This document shows positions 43,528 to 55,800 of a stretch of 64,000 nt of DNA, piece after piece. The stretch lies in the NCBI GenBank assembly GCA_033725935.1, contig MU867071.1:176392-240391 (forward strand), read 5' to 3'. The notes beneath the pieces are model-generated. The model made no database searches and was not told the origin of the DNA. It saw only the letters and a program-made list of their open reading frames with translations. How positions within the stretch are numbered: the first letter of the stretch is position 1; each line of letters opens with the position of its first letter. A program made the translations under genes and the position numbers. Origin of the DNA: Cladorrhinum sp. PSN259. Its lineage: Eukaryota > Ascomycota > Sordariomycetes > Sordariales > Podosporaceae.

Positions 43528-45616
43528 TTAGGTAAAGAATTCTCGGGGCGGGGGTGGTCCAGGTTTGACGCTCTGTAACCAAGAATCGAAATCTGGCACA
43601 GCATTCTGGGGACGTTTCGTTCGCTGATTACTCGGCATCGACGGGCCTTTTACGCCATAATGTATGGCCCGGTATGGCACCTCCCAACTTTCTCGGCTCG
43701 ACAACTCCGTTGGTGATGATCTATATGTTGCAGCTGCTACAGATGCTGGTGCAGCACCAGCACCAGCATCGTCTTCCCCGATATAAACGTCGTTGCTCGT
43801 TTCGTCAAGTGATTTCTGCGGCAAGCCGCCGAACATTTTGTAGAACCTCCACTTGCCAGATCTCGCTGTCACTTTAGCATCAACGGGTAGGCTTTTGCGA
43901 AACACTTCCCAAAAACCTTGGTCCAATACTTGGTAAGCATGTCTGAGTGGAATTGGATAACCGTCGCAACAATTTGGTGATGCTACAGGGAAGGTTAATA
44001 GAGCGTTGATGAACTTGACTGTTATACACCCTCGACATATCCAATGAGAGCATTTTAGCATCATTTGTTTATATGTGTTGACGTTGAATCGGCAAGTGAA
44101 ACAAAAAGACCCTTCTGAGCTATGGATTATTAGTTTTGGACCTATTTAACGGACAAAAAAAACCCAAAAAAAACCTTACTTATAGGACGAGCTTTTCCAT
44201 GGTTTCATAGTGCCTTTGTTCAGAGCCGGCTTGCCTTGCATGGGCTTGGGTATGGTTGATGGGGCTTTGAGTGTCTCTGCTGGCAATGACTTTGGAACTG
44301 TGGTAGAGAATGGTTTGGCAGAAACGTTCTCACTCCAAGCGGCCGATGCCGTTGATACGGTCCCCGTATGAGTGTCCAGCTTCTCAAATGCGACGCTCAA
44401 CGTGGCAAAACTACTCTTTGGTAAGCTCAGGAAAAACAGTGGTGGGAGTATTTTGTGGCCATACTTGCGCACAGGGGTTTCCTTGGACAAAATCGGTTTT
44501 GCCAGCCAAGGATGGCGATCTGCATCGACTGCAGAAAGGCGTGATTCAGGCACCGGGGACATCAACCTCAAAACAAAATCGAGCCCGCTGACTGACATGT
44601 GTTGAGCCTGCAATGCACCAACCGGAAATGGTGACTTTCCACCAATGTATTTGACAAGTTCCGAAAGCCCGTGGAAGGCATTGGTGCCAGTGAGGATCCT
44701 GTAAGCTACCGCTCCGAGGGACCACATGTCAACAGAGCAAGTGTATGAACCGGCACTTTCACCAAGCCCGAGCTGCTCGGGAGCAGCAAACGCAAAAGTT
44801 CCAACTTCAAGGGTATTTGAGACGCCATGGTCAAACTGCCTCTTGCTGATTCCAAAGTCTGCGATCTTGACATGCCAGTTGGGAGCCAAAGACACGACCA
44901 AAAGATTCTAGAAAGACTTAGATATCAACCCGGGAATTGGGATAATACGAATACGAGGTTGAGCAGACTTACCCCTGGCTTGAGGTCTCTGTGAATGAAG
45001 CCTTTTTCATGCATGTATTCGAGACCTTCTAACACCTGTGATGTAATTGCTCGGGTTTCAAGTTCCGGCAACGGCCGGTTGAGGTACCTTTGAAGGTCTC
45101 CGAGTTCTAGGTACTCCATTGCTATGAATACAAACTGGTCGTTCTCGAACCAGCCATTCGAGCGAGCGAAACAATGCGAGTACTGTATGGCATAGTTAGT
45201 TTCCTCCTGTTATGTTTTGGGGCGTGGCAGAGTTCTCTGGAAGGTGTCGAACAGACCTTGGGGCGCGAGAATATGACCGCAGCCTCCAATTCTCTCGTAT
45301 ACTCGAGCGCCTCACTTGCTACAACTCCTTTTCTGATCTGCTTGACAGCCCTGAGTCTTGAAAGACCTCCCTCCAACCTCTCACGATAAACTGTTCCATA
45401 ACTGCCTTGGCCCAGGATCCTCTCTCGTCGCCAGACCTCTTTCCTCCGCATCAAGCGGCCATGCGCGACTAGACTTGGTTCGAAATACGTGTGCTCCGTC
45501 TGATCACCTCGTATCTCAGTCTGTAATTTGAAATGAAGCAAATCGTGTTGACGGCCCTGTTGCTCTCCCGCTAGCGTGCGGGGTTGCTTATGAGGTCGAT
45601 GAGATGTCGTTTCCAT
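43528..45616 (-). CDS. Ser/Thr protein kinase fused to a RING1-like zinc module
   Basis: Four exons, 45616-45257, 45182-44973, 44907-44180 and 44119-43528, give 629 residues; all three junctions keep frame. The kinase domain is complete: glycine loop GQGSYGTVY (69-77), Lys92 in AVKQI, HRDLKPGN (catalytic Asp186), DFG (207-209) and AAPEQ. After a Ser/Pro linker comes a cysteine module: Cys439-x2-Cys442, Cys456-x-His458-x2-Cys461-x2-Cys464, Cys483-Cys484, then GYPIPL. Spacing and the CSHWICRGC and CC..PIPL features resemble RING1 of fungal RBR ubiquitin ligases. No IBR or RING2 follows, so catalytic ligase activity of RBR type is unlikely. The remaining tail is low complexity. The gene diverges across 332 bp from a pseudokinase gene. 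Substrate and pathway are unknown. Confidence 0.8.
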
Positions 45617-45948
45617 GACTGGGTTTATAAATGAATAGCAATGTTCTTGTCACAGTCGTAAAAGCGCAGTCAAAATCTCAACATCTAAGCTGGTGAGACA
45701 ATATCCCATACTAACTTTCTCCGATGAGTTGGGAAGCAGAACTGGACTGCCAAGATATGTAGAGAGTGCCTTGCGTAGTGGGTGGTTGACGCCTGTGCCA
45801 ACGTCATGCAGAAGCGTGTGGCTGAGCATTGGGGCCCTCCTTGCGAGCAACAACACATGGTGAGATCCTCCGAAAACACATCAACTTGTTGATTGAACTC
45901 TTATGCAGAGCAATCTTGTAGAATACGTACTTGATTCTTAAAAGGAAA
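45617..45948. promoter_or_regulatory. Shared divergent promoter of the kinase-RING and pseudokinase genes
   Basis: Only 332 bp separate the two start codons, which point away from each other, so the promoters must overlap. No known element stands out. Confidence 0.6.
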
Positions 45949-47624
45949 ATGGCTTCGGCAGAACTTATAATGGCAGCCATCGGCACAGCCGACCTCTGTC
46001 TTCAGTGAGTTCTCCCAAGCAAATTAAAAGCCGAAAGACTTTTGTTAACCAACAAAATAGATATGGAAAGAGACTTGTGAAAGCATACCGGCTGTACAAA
46101 ACAGCTGACGAAAATGTGAAGGAGAAGATTCTCATCATTGAAGCCACATGGAGCAGAACTGCGATCCAGATTGAATTCGTTAAGAGGGTCGCAAAAGTAT
46201 TGCAAGAAGAACACTGTCAAATACACTTTGAGGTTTTTGAAATGCTCCAAGGAAAGCTGACTACCGCAATCACCAAGATAGAAGGAGTTTTGAAGAAGAA
46301 CAACGCCGAGAGGAAGTCTGGGATTGGTCTGAAGAAATGGAAATTCGTTCTTATCCGCGAATCCCTCGATGATATGATTGTCGAATTGGAGCGGTGGCAC
46401 CGAATATTTGATCCTACGTGGTTGCTCATACTCCGTGTTAGCGATAAGGGGATTGACACCGAATTATCAAGGGACGCCGTCGCGCCCTCACCGTCGCGCT
46501 CTTCCACGCTTGTTGAATCATCGGATGATTCGATGTCGACGGCGCGGAATCTCCGAGAAATGATCAAGAGTGACTCGAGCAGAGCCGAGGTTCATGTCTC
46601 CTTGCCTGAAAATGGCCTTGACTGGGCGACCACAAGCGTCATTCCATATTCCGATATTAAGACAGTTCAACGCCTCAGCTCCGGAAAGATATTCGCAATA
46701 GACTCCATAGTCTGTGGTTCTGGCGTGGATATCTCCCGAGCGAGGGCCGATGCTGAAACGCTGGCAAAGAAGCTCAAACAAGTTGACACGAAATCATGCA
46801 GCCTTTTGCCTTGTCATGGCCTCATCAAGCGTAAAAGCCCCGAGACAAGACAACTGGCGTCAATCGACCTCATTTTCCGTCTACCCTTACCGCCCTTGGA
46901 TCTTGATCAGGGGACACCGCCCAAACTCTTCAGTTTCCGCCAGCAACTCCTTCATGTTGACCCCACCACCATCAGCCTTACCCTGGTTCTCAACATCGCC
47001 CGACATTTGGCCAGAGCAGTCAGCTCGGTGCATACTTGCGAATTTGTCCACAAGAATATTCGGCCTGAAACCATTCTCATCCTCCCCGACGAGGCCAATT
47101 CCTCGATACAGCTCGGTTCTGCCCATCTCCTTGGGTTCGATTCCTTCCGCGGCGTGAACTACCACACCAATCGGTTGGGTGATCCGGCTTGGGAACGGAA
47201 TTTATATAGACATCCGGGAAGACAAGGACCGAAGGCTCATGATGTGTACATCATGCAGCACGACCTTTACAGTCTGGGCGTCTGTCTGCTTGAGTTGGGC
47301 TTATGGACATCCTTTCTGGAATATCGTGACCGAGAGGAGGAAGTTATTCCATCCAAGTCTCTGGGATTGACACTGAAAGATTTTGAATATACCGAAGAAT
47401 CAGGTGCCCGAGTAAAAGATCATCTTGTACGGGTTGCCAAGTCGAGACTCCCTTCGCGGATGGGCGACAGATACACGGCTGTCGTGGTTACTTGTTTGAC
47501 GTGTCTGGATCCTGGAAACGAAGATTTTGGTGATCCAGAAAATATGAGGGATGAAGACGGAATTTTGATTGGTGTCAGGTTCATTGAGAAAGTTTTGCTT
47601 CAGCTTGGGAATATTTTATTTTAG
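45949..47624 (+). CDS. HeLo-like helical domain plus pseudokinase protein
   Basis: Two exons, 45949-46004 and 46061-47624 (56-bp intron, phase 2 within Gln19), give 539 residues. Residues 1-150 are almost wholly helical: MASAELIMAAIGTADLCLQ joins YGKRLVKAYRLYKTADENVK, then further amphipathic helices (KRVAKVLQEEHCQIHFEVFE). This pattern is like fungal HeLo/HeLo-like domains, relatives of the MLKL four-helix bundle. The carboxyl half follows the kinase fold, but the catalytic signatures are gone: the VAIK-like strand reads FAIDSI (no Lys), HRD-K-N reads VHKNIRPETI near residue 349, and the DFG position reads GFDS near 376. I infer a pseudokinase with a signalling or scaffolding role. The family is assigned from pattern, not a search. 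Confidence 0.7.
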
Positions 47625-48589
47625 GTCTCTGTGGACGAATGTGGGAAGGAAAGAACATTGCGTGACAAATGTTCAATTCTATTCCTTGTCTTTCGTAATA
47701 CGCAGTGAGGAGTGATGTATACGCCTTTGGCTCCCTAATCCACCACGGTCAAGCACAATGATCAGCATCAACGTCGGCTTCCTGCATCACGGAAAGGGAG
47801 ATCGTCACTCAACATGACAGGCCGAACTGCCCCGCCATGCACATCAAAAGTTACCCCGCAAAGTTTAGATCGAGTGTTGCTCGGCACTGCACGACTCTAC
47901 CACCCACCCACCGGCAGAGGCAAGCAAAATAAATTATCAATTTGAGCAATAGCCAAAAGAGCCCATGGATGGTCTGATATGTACGTCTCGGATCACGGCT
48001 TCCAAAAGTGGAATGTGGAATTTATTAACGGCAAGTCAAATACCCCGGCCACATGCAGGCAATCAGATGCAATAAATCATTCGCGAAAAATAAAAAGCAT
48101 AAAAAGTCCCGAGCAGGAAAATGGCAAAAAATTGCCGAAATCAAAAGCAGAGAACAAAAGCATCGTGTCCCCTCCTTCCACAATTGCTCCCCTTTGGAGC
48201 TGCGCCAAGCCTATAAACTGTCAAGGGACAGCATGATCCTCTTGGCATGCGCCGCCACCAGGCCAAACCCCAGTTTCGTCCGTTAAATGTTGGCCTCCGC
48301 TGCTACTGCTGCTGACTTTTGACCACGATGCCATTTCTTGACCTTCTCCTCTCCGAATCCAGCGATCCGATGTCTGTGCCCGGCGCTCCTGATCTGTTGT
48401 TGTTGGAAACTTGAGACTCCTCCGGGGTCATCACGGGCGGCCCTTCCCACCCATTTTTCAATGCTCTCCTTTGGGTTGTGTGGCTAAACTATACGTACTG
48501 TACATGTACCTGAGACCCGTTGTCTTCTAAGACCGAGCCCCAACCGTTAGCATCTGCCGACTTGCTACTGTTCGCCTATAGTTGCCAAG
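47625..48589. other. Mannosidase promoter region
   Basis: 3' flank of the pseudokinase gene and promoter/leader of the mannosidase gene. The short frames at 47979-48286 show no family features. Confidence 0.5.
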
Positions 48590-51500
48590 ATGCTCCGTCT
48601 GAGGAGGTACCGTCTCTTCCTCATTTGCGCATTCGTTGGCATAGTTTTGCTGTATCACGTCTCCAAGACCTCGAAATGGGATCGTCCGAAGGAAATATGG
48701 CATAGCAAGACAAATTCCCACACCGAGACGAAACAGGCAGAGAAACCGGTCGAGAAGCCTCAGCAGCAGAAACCTCAACCCCCACCCCCATCCCCTCGCC
48801 CTCATACTACTGCTGCGACTCCAGCACGGCCTCCCGTCCACCATGAAACCCACGAACGACCGGTAGTCAATGTGGAGCCGACAGTCAAAATACCAGAGCT
48901 GAAGACGGAGAATGAGGTCAAGGGAGGTTATGCTTTGCCTACCAAGGTTGTTCCTCCTGGTCCACCCCCTCCGCTCAAACAGAATGACGCGACGGACAAG
49001 GTGGCTGCGACACCAGGAACGGTTCCTAACAGGGTGGTTGGCACTGGTAGTGAAGCACACAAGGGCGGAACACCCAATCACGGCAACAACTTGGTCTCGA
49101 CCGAGAGCGATCTGTTGCCCACGCCATCCCCTATCCACTGGAAGAAGCCAAAGGAGTGGTTCCCTGTGCCTGAGGAATCACTCATTCTCCTGCCAAGTGG
49201 GAAACCCAAGCCTATCCCGACCATCCAGTTCGCCTTTGGTGAAGAGTCGCCAGCAGCTAAGGAGAAGCGCGAGGCTCGGCTGGCAAAGGTCAAGGCCGAA
49301 GCTGAGCGCGCCTGGAAAGGCTACAAGACATATGCTTGGACTCATGACGAACTCGTGCCTGTGACCAAGGAATCCAAGGATCCATTTTGCGGTTGGGCCG
49401 CTACCCTTGTTGATTCTTTGGACACGCTCTGGATCATGGGGCTGAAGGACGAGTTTGATGATGCTGTGCAAGCTGTCAAGGAAATCGACTTTACCACTAC
49501 CCCTTATCGCAACGACATCCCGGTCTTTGAGACCATAATTCGGTATCTAGGAGGTTTGATCGCTGCTTACGATGTCTCTGGCGGACATGACGGAAAATAT
49601 CGGGTACTTTTGGATAAGGCAGTTGAGCTGGCCGAGATCCTCATGAGCGTTTTCGACACGCCAAACCGTTTGCCAATTCTCTACTACCAGTGGAAGCCAG
49701 AATACAACATCAACCCGAAGCGAGCGTCTACCAGCAGCGGTGTGGCCGAGCTGGGTTCAATGAGTATGGAATTTACTCGTCTCGCCCAGCTGACAAAGAA
49801 CCACAAGTACTACGACGCTGTTGCACGCATAACCAACGCATTTGAGGAGCTGCAGAACCGTCCAAACGGAACAGCAATACCTGGCATCTTCCCTGAGGTG
49901 TTGGATGCTTCAGGTTGCAATCGTTCGGTTCCAATTGCTCCAACCCTGGAGAACAGCAGCGATGAAGCAAAGAAGCAGGCCGCGGATGATGTTAATTTGT
50001 CATATCCCGCCAAGGGCTACGAATCACGCAGCAACAAGTACACCACGATTGAAAACAGCGACAGGCATATTCAACGTGAGGATGGGACGCCATATGAAGA
50101 TGCGCCTGTTATCCATGGAAACGGTACCATGTCACACGGAGAGACGCTCAAAAAGCGTGCCGCAGTCAGTGTTGAGAATAAAGCACAAACAGCTCGCAAT
50201 GTATCCCTTGGGGATGCTCAAGCAAAAAGAACGTCTCCTATCAAAGTTTCTCAGCCATTAAAGGCCAATGGTTTGCCGGCAAACTGGGAATGTGCTCCTC
50301 AGGGTCTTGCGGGCGGAGGCTGGAGCAATAGCGGCTCATACAGCCTGGGTGGCAGCCAGGATTCGGCCTATGAATATTTCCCAAAGCAGTATCTTCTTCT
50401 CGGTGGACTAGAGCCCAAGTATCGCACCATGCACGAGAAGACGGTTGCAGGAGCCAAGCAGTATCTTCTCTACCGACCAATGGCTGAGGGTGACCCGGAT
50501 ATTCTGTTTTCTGCGAAGGCGCACAGCTCAGACGGGACAGCTGACGAGCTTACCTACGAGTGGGAAATCACTCACTTGACATGCTTCTTGGGAGGCATGT
50601 TTGGGCTTGGCGGAAAGATCTTTAACAGCGCTGAGGATGTTGAGATTGGCAAGAAGCTCACGGAAGGATGCTTCTGGGCGTATGATGTGATGCCGGCAGG
50701 TATCATGCCGGAAGGATCAAGCATTATGCCATGCAAGGATGCTAAGAATTGCCATTTTAATCAGACGGCTTGGTATGAGGCACTCGACCCGAATGCTGAT
50801 TACCGTGTTACGGAGATGGAAAGGTACTATGAGGATAAAGCGGAGTGGAAGAAGGCTGTTGAGGAAGCAAAGAAGGAGGAGGAGTTGCGAAAGAAGAAAG
50901 CTGAGGAAGAGGAATTGGCTGAAGCGAAACGAAAGCACGAGGAAGCAGAAAGGAAGGCAGAAGAAGCTAGTGCAAAGGCACGACACCGGCCGACCAATGC
51001 CAGTGAAGTTATCACGGATCTGAAGCAAAAAGATACCGGAACAATACCTGCCAAGTTGACAAGACGAGACGGGTTTGATGAGATCAACGCCGTGGTGCCA
51101 GCGACGAATCAGAACGTAGAAGCGAGAACCGACAACAACGATCTTCAAAGCAGCCTCGACATCAACTCCAACACTGACACCACATCCTTCGAGTCACACG
51201 ATAACCAAACTCCTGGTTCCTCTTCAGATACCTACACAGACTCAACGGGCATGGTCCACCAAAAGCCAATTTACGTCCCCCCTGAGCCTATCAAACCCCT
51301 CACTCATCAAGAATACGTCGCCAATCGTATCAAGAAAGAAAGACTACCAAAGGGGTTCATCGGCTTGCATGACAAGCGTTACATCCTCAGGTACCTAACC
51401 CCTTCCATAACCCCATCTTCGATTTTCCCACTAATTGTCTTATTATCACAGACCAGAAGCAATCGAATCAGTCTGGTACATGTATCGCATCACCGGTGAC

Positions 51501-51749
51501 CCAACCTGGCAAGAAAAGGGCTGGAAGATGTTTGAGGCAGTAATCAAGCACACCCAGACAGAAGTGGGTCACACCGCCGTAAAAGATGTCACGGACGCGG
51601 AGACTCCCGGACAGGAAGATAGCATGGAGAGCTTTTGGCTTGCTGAAACTCTCAAATATTTCTATCTGTTGTTTGCGGAACCTGGGGTTGTCAGTCTTGA
51701 CGAGTGGGTTCTGAATACTGAGGCTCATCCTTTCAGGAGGATGAAGTAA
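48590..51749 (+). CDS. Class I alpha-1,2-mannosidase (GH47) with large inserts
   Basis: Two exons, 48590-51390 and 51452-51749, give 1032 residues, about twice the family minimum. A short basic start and one hydrophobic helix (FLICAFVGIVLLYHV, near 10-24) indicate a type II ER/Golgi membrane protein. A Pro-rich stem follows. GH47 blocks are in order: WKGYKTYAWTHDELVPV, FCGWAATLVDSLDTLWIMGL, RYLGGLIAAYDVSG, GVAELGSMSMEFTRLAQLT, SYSLGGSQDSAYEYFPKQYL, HLTCFLGGMFGLGGKIF, RPEAIESVWYMYRITGDPTW and QEDSMESFWLAETLKYFYLL. The catalytic domain is interrupted twice: at about 455-560, and at about 735-905 by a Lys/Glu-rich coiled-coil region. Such enzymes trim Man9 glycans; glycan processing or ER quality control is inferred. 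Confidence 0.9.
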
Positions 51750-52837
51750 AATATTTCTAGGGTAGAGAGAAGAAGGTATATTGGAAAGGGAGTAGGAAGC
51801 GTACATATGAATGGGTATTGTATATATTATTTATTGATTGCTTTAGAGTTTGAGGTTTGGAAAGAAACAAAGGGCGCTTGAAGAATTAGGCGTTTTGCAT
51901 ATCTTATTGATCTGGTGCTTTGTATTCCGATATTGCTTTGGATCTTGTCTGCTTGTTCAGTCGCTGACTTGACAATTAAACCATTAAGATAAGAACAAAA
52001 CGTACGAAATGGATTGCTGGCTTGTATGTTATCCTCGATTAGGACGTCTCTCTACACACATTGATATTAATCACATTTAAAGTACCATCATACATACCTA
52101 CTTAACTTGCGAGTGTCAAAAATACGAATAGAACAAGGTCTCAAATTTTTTTTTGAGATAAATATTCCCCCTATTACTAACCCTGATAACCAACCAACCA
52201 ACCCCTTTTTCCGATCCCCTCTCTCTCTCTCAAAAACCCCCCCTAATACTAGCTAGATAAAGCACTATCTAAATCAGATATTGTATGAAATGGAAAACAA
52301 AAAAGATATTTTGCCATCTGGTTCAAAGGAGAACCCGGAAAGAAGCAAAAAGACGACAAGCAAAAATCGAAAATCGCGAGAAACAAAAAAAAGTGTACCG
52401 GACACTATACACGCAAGAAAATAACCCCAAAAAAAACCACAAATAGGGATATCTCGTATCTTTATAACAAAACAACTTCTCTCCCGAACTTTCCAACTTC
52501 CAATACGCAACTCGCAAACTCACAAAAAACAAACCAAAACATAAAATGCTATGCTCAGATACGCTCTTACTTCTTATCCGCTCTTTTCAGCCCCCCCCCC
52601 CCCCCTTTTTTTTTTTTCTTCTTCTTCTTGCTTCTCGCTTCTTAGCAATGTATTTTTTTCTTCTTCACAAAAGCCTCTCTCTCTCTTTTGCTTTACAATC
52701 TATTTTGACTTTCACACAGCCACAGCCCACGCACAAGACTCAAACTCCTCTAAATCCTCTTTCAATCCCTTCTACTCATTTGAAACAAACCCAAACAAAC
52801 TAGTAGATTAAACAAACCACGAGAAAAGAAGAGAAGA
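51750..52837. other. Convergent 3' region of the mannosidase and BCK1
   Basis: Non-coding. It contains CT runs near 52217-52232, a C-homopolymer followed by a T-homopolymer at about 52591-52618, and CTT repeats. No gene is seen. Confidence 0.5.
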
Positions 52838-55800
52838 TTAATAAGTTCCCCTAATCTTGGCATACAAGTCCGTATCCAAAAAGCTGTAATTCGGTTCCAG
52901 CTCGCAAAAGGGGTGCTGAGACAACAAAACATCCGCAGTCGGTCTTTCTGAAGGGTTTCTGTTTGGTGTTATCACTTCAGTCAGCACATGTATAGACAGA
53001 CATCATCATAGCCCAAGAAAAGAAAAGGAGAAGCACAGAAACTTACACAGTAAAGCAATCCAACATGAAAGCAATGGCAATCGGAGATATGACCTCCCTG
53101 ACATCCTCAGGAATGGGCGGCGTCTCCCCGTTCGCAATCTTGTAAATGGCACCTACCGCCTCCTCTTTGCTCCACGGCCTCCGTCCGCAAAACATTTCAA
53201 GCACCACGCATCCCAAACTCCAAATATCTACTTTGGCGCTGTATCCTTCCTTTTGACTCATCACTACCTCTGGTGCCATCCAAAATACTGACCCCTGCAT
53301 CGAATTGGTCTTGTCGTTTCCGTAGATGTTATCTGTTTTTTTACTGATGCCGAAATCCGAGATTTTGCATGTGCCGTCGAGGTCGAGCAGGATATTGTCT
53401 GCTTTCAGGTCGCGATGGAGGATACCCTCGCGATGTAGGTATGCGAGACCGGATAATGTTTGTCGGGTGAGAGAAGCAACGACCGGTTCTTCAAACTTGC
53501 CATGCTTGCGAAGACAAGATCCAATAGAACCACCAGAGATATATTCCAAAAAGATTGAAATGCTCGTCTCCTTCCGCTCGCAACCGAGGTACTGTACAAT
53601 ATTGACGTGATCCAAATGCTGCATTGTATCAATCTCCTGATCCAAGGCGGCAACCAACTCCTGCATCTTTTTCTTGTCGCCTTGTGCAGCCTTGGGGTTG
53701 ACTTCAACTTCCTTGACAGCCAAGAATTCACCAGTGGTGGCGTTCATACCCAGGTATACACGACCAAAGGTACCCTTGCCGATGAGTTGACCCTTGAACC
53801 ACCGGAAGGTGGTTTGCCTCTTGAGATTGCTGTCTCTGCTGTTGCTCCGGGTAGATAACTGGTCCTGCGGGATGGTAGTCAAGCCCATAGCCATGTTCAA
53901 TGAACCACGCTCAGGGCGGATCTGAACAATGTGGGCGTTAAACATCTTGGTGCTCTTTCGTCGCATGAGGTTTGTGTTCTTGTTTTGCGCGGAGCCATCA
54001 GCCGTTGGTACCGGGATCGGTCCAGAGGTCTGAGTATATCGTTTGTTGGCTTCGTGTGCACCACGGACGACTTCTCTGATGGACTTCATACGACCAAGAC
54101 CTCCTGAACGTCTGATACTCTTGTGCGCCAGGGATTGCATGGATACCGGTCTTGACTCCAACGCTTTCAGCGTAGATTCATCCGATCCGAGTGTGTCGTT
54201 GTCGTTGTAAAAGGTGTGAAGCTTGCCGGTAGATAACCCAGCAGGCAGAGGTGGCATAGGCGGAACATGAGATTCCCTCTCCCGGTGCCTGCTTCCACTT
54301 CCGCTGGCCTCCGCCTGATTCTCATCTCCTTCGGCAATCGGAGAAGGAGGCATCTCCTGTTCTGTCCCCTCCTCAAACACCGGCTGATCAACATCGAGAT
54401 CCGGGAAGAAAGACTCGAGATTATTGACGAGTGCATCAGTAGGAGGACGGTTGGCCCAAACATCCTTCTCAATAAACGACTTGCGTCTGCTGAGCTTGCT
54501 CTCCTCTGAATCCCATCCTTCCGACTGCGGCGTCCCTGGCGTCCTCCTCTGCGACGAGGACCGACCGCTATCATCATCATCAAGCGGTGTCCTACTTCCC
54601 GTGGTCGAATGTGGTGGCGTCTCAAACGCAACCGACAACGTCTTCTTAGAACGGGTATTAACCCTCAAACTTGGCCGCTTTCCAGACACACCATCCGAAT
54701 CACCTCCCTCGGCACCAAATGCCACTGCCTTCCCCTTGTTTGCCGCATTATTGCGGGCAGAGATAGGAATAGCAAACAAACCATCATCCGAATCATCACC
54801 CGAGTCATCGTTGTCCTCGGGCTTGACGAGGGTCGACGTCGTGGAGAACCGAACATCGTTGTCGGTGAAATCGGTATCAGGTCCGTGTGACTTGCGCTTC
54901 TGCTGCTGCTGAGCCGCGGAGGCCTGGCTGCTGGCGAAGGATGCGCTCGGCCGACGAGTGGTACTGGGACTAACATTTCCAGGGGACGGGGCGCGTGCTA
55001 TTTCACCACGCATTTTAGCCACTGTTCCATTCTGTGCTGCTGCCGCCGGCAATGCCGGCTCACGAAGAGTCCCGCCCGGCGAGTAGTCCGGGACGAGGAA
55101 AGGCACATTCTTGGAGCTCCAAGTCGTTGAACCCGGTGAGCCAGGCATTCCTCCAAGTCTCGGACTACCGCCGGAACCTGATCTATCACGCTGCGGCCCG
55201 AAATTCACAATAGACATGGCGCCCTTACCTCTTTCCAATATTTCGTTGTTGGTGATGGGAACCGACGACACCCTGCTGGGGGACGGCAGGCGTTGGCCAT
55301 TGGCACCGGGACGTCCAATACGGGCCATGTGCTCGCCCATTCCCACTAGCAAGCCGTGGATTCCACCCGCCGGGCTGGGGCCGGACGGCCATTTCTTCAC
55401 CTTCTCAAACATGCCACCTCCACTGGCGCTGTCTTCGCGCAAATCACTAGACGTACGTTTCTGATGTCCACCGTCGATGTGCCCCTGAGATCCGGCGCGC
55501 ACGCTGTGACCCGTCTTCTTGCTGAGTGAGTTTACCTTGGCCAGAGTGGCGGACGCCTCGCTAGGAGGCGCCGGTGGCTTGCGCTGAGGCAGTAGGTTAT
55601 CCACCTTTCTGTCCTCATAAGGCGAGTGCCGTGGCTGGTCAAAGTCCACGTGCCTCCCCTGAATTGAAGAGGGGCTGACTTCGCCCTTGCCTTCGGCGAG
55701 TTGCTGCTTGCGTCTCGCAAGATACTCTTGCTGTTTCCGAAGCTGCTCGGTCCTGTACTCAATCGCCTCTGCGGTCATTAGCTTCTCGTCCAGGTCCTTG

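Noticed and set aside
45650..45986. Short minus-strand frames in the shared kinase/pseudokinase promoter
   Set aside because: They overlap each other and exon 1 of the pseudokinase gene, with no domain. Considered as an extra 5' exon of the kinase, but there is no supporting motif.
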